Shown piece by piece: positions 1-8,175 of a DNA stretch of 64,000 bases. Position numbers and translations under genes: made by a program. Under the pieces are notes generated by a model that was given only the letters and a program-made list of their open reading frames with translations, did no database searches and was not told the origin of the DNA. Origin of the DNA: Bryobacterales bacterium (GTDB taxonomy: Bacteria; Acidobacteriota; Terriglobia; Bryobacterales; Bryobacteraceae). The stretch's first letter is position 1, and each line of letters starts with the position of its first letter. Location of the stretch: assembly GCA_003142185.1 (NCBI GenBank), contig PLOR01000111.1:16487-80486 (forward strand). The letters run 5' to 3'.

Positions 1-2533
1 CCGGCGTCAGCACTCCGCCCACCACCACGTTTTGATTTCGCGCCGATCCGTCGGCATTCAAGACGCTCACCGAAGCGGTGGAGGGAATGAATGCGATCGG
101 CGTGATGCCCCAGATGTTGAAGCCGCGCACATCGTTCTCGCCGCCCATGAAACTGCGCGAAAACGGCGGAACCAGCTTGCCGCCGTAACCGGTGATCAGC
201 CAGGTGCTGAGGTGGAACGCCATGATGTTCTTTTTGCTGAAGATGGGCGAAGGGTGGAAGTATTTCACGTCAATCGCCGGCCGAATCGTGTTGACGTTGC
301 CGCCGAGCACGCTGCCGGCGGCCGCCACGGAAAAGAAAATGCTTTTGCCGCCGGTCGGGTTCATGGGGTTATTGACCGTGCTGTAGGAAATCGCCGGCGT
401 AATCGAGCTGGTGTCAATGCCGTTCAGCGCGTTGGGCCCGTAAACGCCGCTGAAGTTGATGTAGTCGAAATAATTCGTTGCGCCCGTGGTCTGGGTGACG
501 ATGTCCGAAATACTGTACCCGTAGGTGATGCTGGTGTGCCAGAAGCTGCGTTTAAGCTGGTGGCTCAGCGACACGTTGAAACCCTTGCTGTTCTGGATGT
601 AGTTCAGCAGGTTCTGGTTGTTCGGACCTTCGATGGACTGGAACAGCGGCAGCAGGTTTTGCCCGTAAAGAATCGAGGCTTCGCGGGCCTGATTGTAATC
701 GAAGCGGCTGATGAAAACCGTAAAACCAGCCTGGATGGGCCTGTCGAACAAGTACGGCTCGGTGAATCCGAAGGTCGCACTCTGCTGGCGCGTGCCGAGC
801 TGCCCGTTCAGCGTCAGGGTTTCGCCCAAGCCGAGGAAATTGTTGGTGGAATAGTTCGCCCCCACGAAGCTGCCGGAGATACCCGAAATGCCGCCGTTCA
901 ACCCGATGGTGTTCTTGCCCTTCTCCTTCACCTTGAGCGTGATATCCACCGTGTCGGTTCCCGGATTGGTCTTGATATCCGCCGCCTCCTCCTTCTTCAG
1001 CATTTCGAAATAACCGAGCTGGTTGAGGCGCAAAACGCTCATGTCCCAAAGCTGGGTGTTGAACATGTCGCCTTCATCCAGCAGGATTTCCCGCCGGATC
1101 ACGCGATCGCGCGTGGTCGTGTTGCCGGCAAAATCGATGCGGCGGACAAAAAACTGCCTGCCTTCGTCGGCGGTGATGGTGAGATCGATCTGGTCCGAGC
1201 CCGGCTGCGGTTCGAACGCGGGCTCCGGCACGAAGTTGATATAACCGAACTGGCCGTACAGCTTGCGCATGTTCTCCAATCCCTTGCGCAGCTTGTCGGT
1301 GGAGAACACGTCTCCCTTCCTCATGCCGAACAGCGCCATGAGAACCGAGGGCTCGCGGAAGAGCTTGACGCCCACAAAATTCATGCTTTGCAGGTGATAG
1401 AGGCGGCCTTCTTCGACAGGAATGGTGATGTCAGCGTAAATGCCTGGCGTCTCCATCTTGACGATCGGCAGGCGCCAGCCGTGGCCGCCGCTCGGATAGA
1501 TCTTCACCGTCTCGTCCAGCGCCTTGAACTCGAAATACCCGTGGTCCTGGTAGGCCTGGCGAATTCGTTCCTTGTCTTCTTCGAGCTTGGCCTGATCGTA
1601 GGTTTTGGCGAAGAGGCTTTCAAACAGGATCGAGTGCGGAATGCCGAAGGGATGGAGGTTCTTCATCGCCTCGATCACCCACCGCTGGGGTTCCGCCTGA
1701 TTGCCCGTGATGATGATCTTTCCCACCTTCACCTTCGGTCCTTCCTTGACGTCGAAAGTGACTTTGAGCGAGGAAGGCGGAATCTGCTCTACCACCGGGT
1801 CCACGGTCGCATACTGGCGGCCGCGCTCGGACAGGAATTCCTTCAATACCTGCGCGGCGTGCTGAATCTTGTTGGGATCGTACTGCGATTCGACCACCAG
1901 TCCAACCTTGCGCTCCTTGAAGCGGTCGAGAATCTCCGACACCGTCACCGTGTGGATGCCTTCGTAGTTGATGGTGCGGATGACGCGGCGTTCGGTCACC
2001 ACGAAACGCAGGACCAGGCCGCCGGTAGGGTCCGGTTCGGTTTCGAGAACGATATCGTCGAAGCGGCCGGTGTTCCATAGCGCCATGAAGTCGCGCCGCA
2101 ACGCTTCTTCGCTGTACAGATCGCCAACCTTGGTGAAAATCAGCGCTTTCAGCGTTTCGGAAGGAACCCGCCGCGCGCCGCGGAATTCGATGCCCCTGAT
2201 CACGTCGCCGGTCACCGGTTGCGGCGCCCCGGGAGCCGGTTTTGGCGCTTCCAGTTGCGGCGCCGGCTGGTTTGGCTCGCTCGGAACATTTTCCAGCGGA
2301 CTCGGCTGCGCTGGCGGTTGTGCCGGTTGCTGCGCCGGCTTTGCGGGCGTCCCCGGCACGTCCTCGAACGGGTTGCGCGGCTGGGGCGCCGGCTGCGGCG
2401 GATTCTGCTGAGGCGGCGGCGTTTGCGCCGGCGGGGTTTGAGCCTGCTGCGCGCCGGCTGGCGCCACCAGCCCGCCCAGACACAGCGCGGCTGTCGCCAT
2501 GATCGCCAGGCTCCGCCGCCCGAAGTACTTCAT
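1..2533 (-). CDS. bamA: BamA, outer-membrane protein assembly factor (3' end outside window)
   Basis: This is the central subunit of the BAM complex, which folds and inserts beta-barrel proteins into the outer membrane. Translation from the ATG at 2533 gives a signal peptide (about 28 residues, ending AGAQQ), then a Pro/Gln/Ala-rich linker to about residue 95. Successive POTRA repeats follow (the first starts near VIRGIEFRGARRVPSETL; a later one reads FVRRIDFAGNTTTRDRVIRRE), and then the Omp85 barrel, with a motif like RSFMGGENDVRGF near the window edge. The C-terminal strands are cut off at position 1. A GGAAAGG ribosome site precedes the start. The long Pro-rich linker before POTRA1 is unusual compared with E. 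coli BamA. Long open frames on the opposite strand here are codon-bias shadows. Confidence 0.93.
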   Translation of the reverse strand, partial: MKYFGRRSLAIMATAALCLGGLVAPAGAQQAQTPPAQTPPPQQNPPQPAPQPRNPFEDVPGTPAKPAQQPAQPPAQPSPLENVPSEPNQPAPQLEAPKPAPGAPQPVTGDVIRGIEFRGARRVPSETLKALIFTKVGDLYSEEALRRDFMALWNTGRFDDIVLETEPDPTGGLVLRFVVTERRVIRTINYEGIHTVTVSEILDRFKERKVGLVVESQYDPNKIQHAAQVLKEFLSERGRQYATVDPVVEQIPPSSLKVTFDVKEGPKVKVGKIIITGNQAEPQRWVIEAMKNLHPFGIPHSILFESLFAKTYDQAKLEEDKERIRQAYQDHGYFEFKALDETVKIYPSGGHGWRLPIVKMETPGIYADITIPVEEGRLYHLQSMNFVGVKLFREPSVLMALFGMRKGDVFSTDKLRKGLENMRKLYGQFGYINFVPEPAFEPQPGSDQIDLTITADEGRQFFVRRIDFAGNTTTRDRVIRREILLDEGDMFNTQLWDMSVLRLNQLGYFEMLKKEEAADIKTNPGTDTVDITLKVKEKGKNTIGLNGGISGISGSFVGANYSTNNFLGLGETLTLNGQLGTRQQSATFGFTEPYLFDRPIQAGFTVFISRFDYNQAREASILYGQNLLPLFQSIEGPNNQNLLNYIQNSKGFNVSLSHQLKRSFWHTSITYGYSISDIVTQTTGATNYFDYINFSGVYGPNALNGIDTSSITPAISYSTVNNPMNPTGGKSIFFSVAAAGSVLGGNVNTIRPAIDVKYFHPSPIFSKKNIMAFHLSTWLITGYGGKLVPPFSRSFMGGENDVRGFNIWGITPIAFIPSTASVSVLNADGSARNQNVVVGGVLTP

Positions 2534-2986
2534 GCGCGCATACCTTTCCGTTGTGCCCTGCCGCGAAGATTTTGCATGGGGAATGACGTCACTCGGGTTT
2601 AGCCGGCCGTACTGTTGATAAGCACTCATTCTAGCGGATCTCGGACGCTCCAAACAACGAGGCGGCAGCGTCCACAGGTGTGAACGCCCGTCACAGGCCA
2701 CGGGACTGGGCCGCGCGCTCTCTACCCGGCTGCTTCGACTTGCCATCCCCGGCTTCGAACGTAGTTGCACGTTCGCGGCCAGCCGTCGCACCATGCGGTG
2801 CACAGTCCCGGAATCCGTTCGAATCAAGCGGGAACCGCGCCATGAACGAATCGAACGACGGAATCGAGCGGCGCCACTGCTGGAACCATGCGGCCACACC
2901 CTGTTGCTCAAGAGCGGCAGCATCCCGCTCCGAAACCGCGCGATCGCAATCGGTAGGCGCCGTCGAATTAGAATAAGCGTTGGACC
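2534..2986. other. Divergent intergenic region between bamA and the phosphomannomutase gene
   Basis: This is a 450 bp gap between divergently transcribed genes and must hold both promoters. I see no convincing -35/-10 pair. An AT-richer patch (GAATTAGAATAAG, about 2967-2980) just before the plus-strand gene could hold its -10. Short open frames here have no recognisable product. Confidence 0.5.
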
Positions 2987-4360
2987 ATGCTCAAATCGAC
3001 CATCTTTCGCGAATACGATATCCGCGGCGTCGCCGACGCCGAACTTTTGAGTGAGGACGTTGCCGCGCTTGGCCAGGCCCTCGGAACCTACCTGCGGCGG
3101 CATGGCGGTCCGCATCTTTCGCTGGCCCGCGACACGCGGCTCAGCTCGACCCGCTTGCGCGATGCCTTGATGCTCGGCCTCAAAACCAGCGGCTGTCACG
3201 TCACCGATATTGGCGTCCAGCCAACTCCCTTGCTCTACTACGCCACCGTGCACTTGAATGCCGATGGCGGCGTGATGATCACCGGCAGCCACAATCCACC
3301 CGAATTCAACGGCTTCAAAACCGTCTTAGGCTCCGGCACAATTCACGGCGAGGCCATTCAGGAAATTCGCCGCATGATCGAAACCGGCGATCTGGACCAC
3401 GGCGAAGGCAGCGAAACCACCGCCGACGTTGCCACTCCGTACATCGAGGAAGTCGCCGCGCAGTTCCACTTCCCGCGCCGGATTCGTGTTGTGGTGGACG
3501 CCGGCAACGGCGTCGGCGGTCCGGTCGCGCACCGCGTTCTGGAACGGCTCAACGTGGAGGCCGTGGAAATGTTCTTCGAGATGGATGGCCATTTCCCCAA
3601 CCATCATCCCGACCCCACTGTCCCGCGCAATCTCGAAGCGCTGATCGCCCGCGTGCTCGAAACCAAAGCCGACCTTGGTATTGCCTTCGATGGCGACGCC
3701 GACCGCATTGGCGCCGTCGACGAGCGCGGCACTATCCTCTGGGGCGACCAGTTGATGATTCTTTACGCTCGTGAAATCCTGGCGCGCAAGCCGGGCGCCA
3801 CCTTCATCGGCGAAGTGAAATGCTCGCAGCTCATGTATGACGATATCGCCGCGCGCGGCGGCCACCCCATCATGTGGAAGACCGGCCATTCGCTCATCAA
3901 GGCCAAGATGAAGGAGACCCACGCCGAATTGGCCGGCGAAATGAGCGGCCATATGTTCTTTGCCGACCGCTATCACGGCTATGACGACGCCCTCTACGCC
4001 GCCTGCCGCCTGATCGAGATCGTGGCCGATTCCGGCCGGCCGCTCTCCACCCTCCTGGCCGATCTGCCGCGCACCGTCACCACCCCCGAAATCCGCTTCG
4101 ATTGCCCCGATGAAATCAAGTTCGAAGTGGTGCGTCTGGCCTCCGCCGAGTTGCGCGCCAGGCACAAGACCGTGGATGTGGATGGCGTGCGCGTGCTGTT
4201 CGCCGAAGGATGGGGACTCGTGCGCGCCTCCAACACCCAGCCCGTGCTGGTGATGCGCTTTGAAGCCACCACGTCCGACCTGCTAGCCCAATACCAGCGC
4301 GAGGTGGAAGAAGTAGTCGAACGCTCCAAACGCCAGGCACAGCTCGCCGCCAGCCACTAG
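2987..4360 (+). CDS. Phosphomannomutase/phosphoglucomutase (alpha-D-phosphohexomutase)
   Basis: This cytoplasmic enzyme interconverts hexose 6-phosphate and hexose 1-phosphate, supplying Man-1-P or Glc-1-P for sugar-nucleotide synthesis. The 457-residue length is typical of the AlgC/ManB group. The phosphoserine loop is TGSHNPPEFNG (Ser101), the Mg-binding loop is DGDADR (235-240), the sugar-specificity loop is GEMSGHMFF, and the phosphate-binding C-terminal domain contains RASNTQPVLVMRFEA. The GEMSGH loop is the form found in bifunctional PMM/PGM enzymes, so both activities are likely. It stands alone, but its product could feed the GDP-sugar pathway proposed for the 20-27 kb cluster. That link is inference. 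Confidence 0.93.
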   Translation: MLKSTIFREYDIRGVADAELLSEDVAALGQALGTYLRRHGGPHLSLARDTRLSSTRLRDALMLGLKTSGCHVTDIGVQPTPLLYYATVHLNADGGVMITGSHNPPEFNGFKTVLGSGTIHGEAIQEIRRMIETGDLDHGEGSETTADVATPYIEEVAAQFHFPRRIRVVVDAGNGVGGPVAHRVLERLNVEAVEMFFEMDGHFPNHHPDPTVPRNLEALIARVLETKADLGIAFDGDADRIGAVDERGTILWGDQLMILYAREILARKPGATFIGEVKCSQLMYDDIAARGGHPIMWKTGHSLIKAKMKETHAELAGEMSGHMFFADRYHGYDDALYAACRLIEIVADSGRPLSTLLADLPRTVTTPEIRFDCPDEIKFEVVRLASAELRARHKTVDVDGVRVLFAEGWGLVRASNTQPVLVMRFEATTSDLLAQYQREVEEVVERSKRQAQLAASH

Positions 4361-4493
4361 CCGCCCGCGTGGATCCGCTGTTAATCCGCGCATAACTGGT
4401 CGGATAGCCAAGGCGTTCGAGCGCCAGTGCGCGGGCTTCGTGCCGAAAAGCGTGGCGCTCTAATATCATGTCTAGCCAACAGGAGAACAAGCC

Positions 4494-4940
4494 ATGAAGA
4501 AGCGCAGTTTCACCACAACCATTTCGGTGGACCAAACACCGAGCGAAGCGTTCGCTGCCGTCAACAACGTTCGTGGATGGTGGTCAGGCGAGATCGAGGG
4601 CGCCACCGACAAGCTGGGAGCTGAGTTCACGTATCGTTACAAAGATGCGCACCGCTCCACGCAGAAGGTCATGGAACTCATTCCCGGCAAGAAGGTCGCC
4701 TGGCATGTCTCCGACAGCCATCTGAGCTTCGTGAAAGACGAGAGCGAATGGACCGGCACGGACATCGTTTTTGACATCTCCACGAAAGATGGCAAAACGG
4801 AAATCCGTTTTACCCACTCAGGCCTCGCGCCGGAGATTGAGTGCTACGGTAGCTGCTCCAATGCTTGGGGCATCCTCATCAACGGCAATTTGCGCAAACT
4901 GATCACCACGGGCAAAAGTCAGCCAGACGTCTTCGCATAG
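4494..4940 (+). CDS. SRPBCC (START/AHSA1-like) domain protein, first of a tandem pair
   Basis: A 148-residue single-domain protein of the SRPBCC/Bet v1-like fold. It begins with FTTTISVDQTPSEAFAAVNN, followed by the RGWWSGEIEG segment typical of AHSA1-like proteins, and ends with FTHSGLAPEIECYGSCSNAWG. Members of this superfamily form a hydrophobic ligand cavity, but the ligand here is unknown. An AGGAG site lies 8-9 nt before the ATG. It is followed after 12 bp by a close paralogue with the same architecture, so the two are one transcription unit created by tandem duplication. Confidence 0.85.
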   Translation: MKKRSFTTTISVDQTPSEAFAAVNNVRGWWSGEIEGATDKLGAEFTYRYKDAHRSTQKVMELIPGKKVAWHVSDSHLSFVKDESEWTGTDIVFDISTKDGKTEIRFTHSGLAPEIECYGSCSNAWGILINGNLRKLITTGKSQPDVFA

Positions 4941-4952
4941 GAGGAACCAGCC

Positions 4953-5417
4953 ATGAACAACCCAGACCCAAATTTCACCACAACCATTTCGGTGGACCAA
5001 TCTCCCGAGGAGGCCTTCGCCGCCATCAACAATGTTCGTGGATGGTGGGGGAAAGACATCGAAGGCAGCACCGCGAACCTCGGCGATGAGTGGACGTATC
5101 GTTACAAAGACGTGCACCGTTGCACGATGAAAGTGACAGAAATGGTGCCTAACAAGAAAGTTGTCTGGCTTGTTGTGGATAACTATTTCAATTTCACCCA
5201 GGACAAGACCGAGTGGAAGAACACGAAGGTTGTGTTTGAAATCTCCACACACGGCAACAAGACGGAAATCCGCTTCACCCACGCAGGCCTCGTTCCCGCG
5301 TATGAGTGTTTCGACGTATGCTCCAACGCATGGGGCTCCTATGTGAACGGCAGTTTGCGCAGTTTGATTGCTACCGGCAAGGGCCGGCCCAACCCGAAAG
5401 AACCGAAGGGGAACTAG
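4953..5417 (+). CDS. SRPBCC (START/AHSA1-like) domain protein, second of a tandem pair
   Basis: A 154-residue paralogue of the upstream protein. The pairs FTTTISVDQSPEEAFAAINN, RGWWGKDIEGSTANLGDEW and FTHAGLVPAYECFDVCSNAWG line up one-to-one with it, and the first codons are almost identical at the DNA level, which points to a fairly recent duplication. An AGGAGG ribosome site sits 8 nt before the ATG. The ligand and role are unknown. A strong stem-loop follows the stop codon and closes the unit. Confidence 0.85.
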   Translation: MNNPDPNFTTTISVDQSPEEAFAAINNVRGWWGKDIEGSTANLGDEWTYRYKDVHRCTMKVTEMVPNKKVVWLVVDNYFNFTQDKTEWKNTKVVFEISTHGNKTEIRFTHAGLVPAYECFDVCSNAWGSYVNGSLRSLIATGKGRPNPKEPKGN

Positions 5418-5436
5418 GAGGGAAGAAACGGGGACA

Positions 5437-5460
5437 AGAAAAGGGGAAGTCCCCTTTTCT
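5437..5460. terminator. Bidirectional terminator-like stem-loop
   Basis: A perfect 10 bp inverted repeat (AGAAAAGGGG / CCCCTTTTCT) with a 4 nt loop lies between the converging SRPBCC pair and beta-helix gene. The A-rich and T-rich outer arms provide a U-tract in either direction. Confidence 0.75.
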
Positions 5461-5504
5461 CCGTAACACGTAGCCGAACAACGCCAGGCATCGCGCGATA
5501 CACG

Positions 5505-7430
5505 TCAAAGTGGGCGCCTTCCACACTGGCCGTTTTTCGGCGGCATGGCCGGAGTTCGTGGGTCACAGCTACCGGGAACGGAGACTCTTGAACCCGATAT
5601 CGAATTCCCCGAGGCACCATCGCCCAGGTTGGCGAAAAAGGACGCATCGCTGAGCGCCCCAGCGATCAGGTTGTTTTCCACGCGCACCTGCAGCACCTGG
5701 TTTCCGGTCGCGGCATCCAATCCGGCGGTCACGTCGATGCCCTTGATTCCTGAGGCGGGCGTGACACCAAGCGTGGGAATCTGGTCCACCTGGTTGCAAT
5801 AGATCTGCGCGGCAGATACGACATTATTGTCGGCTGGAGAGGGAGGGGCGTTCGGTGGGGCGCTGCCCCCAAATCCTCCGACAACGTCGATTCCAATGAA
5901 CGGCGTGTTCACGTCGTTATTGGCAATCGAGATACCGTTGACGCTGTTTCCCGGCTCCAGCCATCCTGCCCATACCCCAATTCCCCCGCTCGCGAACGCC
6001 ATATCAAGGGTGAAGTTGGGGTTTCCGGGAAGAGTCAAGCTCCGGATGCTGTTTGCCTGGATAAGCACGTTGGACAGCGAATTCCCGGTTGAGGGTCTGC
6101 TGAAGTACCCGCCGCTGGAGCCGCCTTCGAGTTGCACTGTGCCCGTCATCGTATTACCCAGTATGGAGAGACTGTCGATCGTGTTGTTGGCATTCCCGCA
6201 GCATGCCGCTTGAGCGAAGATTCCGAAGCCCACGGCGCCTTCGATGGTGTTCGAGAGAATGCCGATATTCCGAGCGATGTTGTTCTCCGAATACTGGACC
6301 GGCAGCAGGGACGGGTTCGCATCGTCGCTGGCGGCATCTCCGACCGCTACGTTGATGCCAATTGGCTGCACGGATGATGGCGGGAGCTGGCCAGTGACGT
6401 GGATCTGGTTGGCAATAACCTGCATGCCGTCAATCAAATTGGCCGATGCACTGCCCACGCCCTCCCCAATCCGAATCCCATATTCGGGAACAGCGGATGA
6501 AATGGCATTGTTAGCGATCAAGGTATCGAGCGCCTGGTTGTTCGTCGACGCGATCCCGCCTCCGACGGTCATCACAATGCCTCCCGCGCCCGGCATCGGA
6601 AGCACAATATCGTTATTGGCGATGGTGGTGTGCTGCAACGTGTCGCCGACCGTGTCGCCGAGTCCGACATCGATACCCAGCAGCGGGCCGGAGGCGCTGC
6701 CGGTGATGGTGTTGCCGGTAATCAGGATATGATCCCAGGTGTTATGCGTAGCCACGGCCGGGCTGGAACCTGAGAGGCCGGCCTCGCCGATGACTGGAGA
6801 CAGCACGATTGCCTCAGTTTGGATGTTCGTCATCACCAGATTGCTGACGGTAATGTTGGAGAAAGTCGTCCCGGTGGCCGCGGGTGGACGCTTGATCAGA
6901 ACACAGATCCCACAGTTCTGGAGAGCCAGCCCGTAGAGGGTGTTGCCTCCCGAAAAAACAAAAACAGTCGTGGCCGGGCCAGACTGGCTGGTGAGCGTGA
7001 TATCGGGCTGTCCGTCGCCATCGATGTCGCCGTTGATGGTCACGTTGCCCCCGGATAAGGAGGACAATCCCTTGATATTGGGTCCGGAATCGACGACGAT
7101 GGTGGAACCCTTCAGCGCGGGTGCGAACTGGATGTTCCATGTGCCGGGGTCGTTATTGGTGGCGATGACCGCTTCCTGGAGTGAAATTCCGTCCGGGCCG
7201 GGATTGGCGACCAGCGCCGCCACCGAGGACGTGTCGCCATTAATCGCCATCGTGGCATTCGTGACCGTGATCACCGTGCCGCGATTGAGAACCACAGCGG
7301 GAACGGTCACCGCGGGAGGGGTATAGCTTTCCGCGCCGACCGCGCCGCAAGACGCTGGCAACTGGTCCGCGAGTGCCGGGAGTGCGCCGATGGCCAATAA
7401 AAAGGGGATAGCCGCCATCGCGTATCGCAT
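5505..7430 (-). CDS. Secreted right-handed parallel beta-helix repeat protein
   Basis: A 641-residue exported protein with an N-terminal signal peptide (MRYAMAAIPFLLAIGALPALA). The rest consists of imperfect repeats of the type xxNTIxGxxxxGIxVxxG and IANNDIV, typical of PbH1 parallel beta-helices, as in polysaccharide lyases and CSLREA/NosD-like surface proteins. A short Cys/Pro-containing tail follows (SCDPRTPAMPPKNGQCGRRPL). No catalytic site can be assigned, so the function is unknown; polysaccharide binding or cleavage is one possibility. A GAGGA site precedes the ATG. It is monocistronic, with a shared terminator at its 3' side. Confidence 0.8.
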   Translation of the reverse strand: MRYAMAAIPFLLAIGALPALADQLPASCGAVGAESYTPPAVTVPAVVLNRGTVITVTNATMAINGDTSSVAALVANPGPDGISLQEAVIATNNDPGTWNIQFAPALKGSTIVVDSGPNIKGLSSLSGGNVTINGDIDGDGQPDITLTSQSGPATTVFVFSGGNTLYGLALQNCGICVLIKRPPAATGTTFSNITVSNLVMTNIQTEAIVLSPVIGEAGLSGSSPAVATHNTWDHILITGNTITGSASGPLLGIDVGLGDTVGDTLQHTTIANNDIVLPMPGAGGIVMTVGGGIASTNNQALDTLIANNAISSAVPEYGIRIGEGVGSASANLIDGMQVIANQIHVTGQLPPSSVQPIGINVAVGDAASDDANPSLLPVQYSENNIARNIGILSNTIEGAVGFGIFAQAACCGNANNTIDSLSILGNTMTGTVQLEGGSSGGYFSRPSTGNSLSNVLIQANSIRSLTLPGNPNFTLDMAFASGGIGVWAGWLEPGNSVNGISIANNDVNTPFIGIDVVGGFGGSAPPNAPPSPADNNVVSAAQIYCNQVDQIPTLGVTPASGIKGIDVTAGLDAATGNQVLQVRVENNLIAGALSDASFFANLGDGASGNSISGSRVSVPGSCDPRTPAMPPKNGQCGRRPL

Positions 7431-7992
7431 CTTCAGGTGTCCTCTGGCCGCGGCGGCATTTTAGCCGCAATTCCCATCGCGCCGTACGGCACTATTAGAT
7501 TACTCCCAATCGTCTTCATTCGTTGTTGATACTTCGTCTGTTCCCCTCCCTTCCATCCGGAGCGGCCGCAAACCCAGCCGAGGTTGCGCGTCTGATCGAG
7601 CAAGTGGTACCCATCAGGCCTACTTGGACGTAAGTTGCCATCTCGGACTTCTGCCACTCAAGGGGTCCCCAAACGGCGATCTGGGAGATCAGTCCCGATA
7701 GTCCGGCTCACGTCAACTGACGCATACGCCAACCCGCAGAAGTGAGACTCGCAGTCCCAAGTCCCGATCTGGCACATCTGCCCAAACACGTCCGCGCCAA
7801 CTCACGCTCCACACGCAGTCAACGTGTTCTCATGGTCGCACCTGACCACGGCAGATCATCTGCGCTTGCCCTGTCTTCCGCGGTCACACTTACTACGACT
7901 TTCTTAACTCGTGACCTGCCAATACCTTGCTCCCCGCCAATCAAGCCGTCGAATCACGCCAGGCTCGATAATCGGACCGGAGGCGGTTCCTT

Positions 7993-8015
7993 GTGGGGCA
8001 GGTCCCCGACCTGCC
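7993..8015. repeat. Dispersed palindromic repeat, family D, copy 1
   Basis: The core CAGGTCCCCGACCTG is a 6 bp stem with a 3 nt loop, flanked by GTGGGG. A copy with one substitution occurs at 63809-63831, also just after the 3' end of a gene. It is a REP-like element. Confidence 0.65.
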
Positions 8016-8033
8016 TATCGTGCGGCCCCCCGA

Positions 8034-8053
8034 GTGGGGCGAAATCGCCCCAC
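8034..8053. repeat. Perfect short palindrome in the gap downstream of the M14 peptidase gene
   Basis: GTGGGGCGA-AA-TCGCCCCAC is a 9 bp perfect stem followed by a run of eight A. Lying downstream of a minus-strand gene, it could act in termination, but the T-tract is on the wrong side for that strand (it would precede the stem). I therefore call it only a palindrome. Confidence 0.5.
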
Positions 8054-8175
8054 GAAAAAAAAGTAAATTATTGATTCTATTTCGACACCCCCTCAATCCG
8101 TGAGCCAAAATCGCCCCACGGATCTGCCGGTTCTGAACCCTGCCCATCTCGCGGCAGAATGGGTCGCGAACGTTT

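Larger units (their letters stand above)
7431..8175. other. Long non-coding gap with short palindromes
   Basis: There are 745 bp without a credible gene. The stretch must hold the promoter of the beta-helix gene, which I cannot locate. The right-hand 200 bp holds two palindromic elements (7993-8015 and 8034-8053). The words AAATCGCCCCACG at about 8042 and again at about 8108 suggest a decayed array of repeat units. Confidence 0.6.

Noticed and set aside
32..2080. A 682-codon open frame on the plus strand opposite bamA
   Set aside because: Its product is rich in His/Arg/Val and has no domain; the minus strand encodes a complete BamA pattern. It is a codon-bias shadow.
8034..8053. Rho-independent terminator of the M14 peptidase gene
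   Set aside because: The T-run of the minus strand lies before the stem, not after it, so termination of that gene is not supported.
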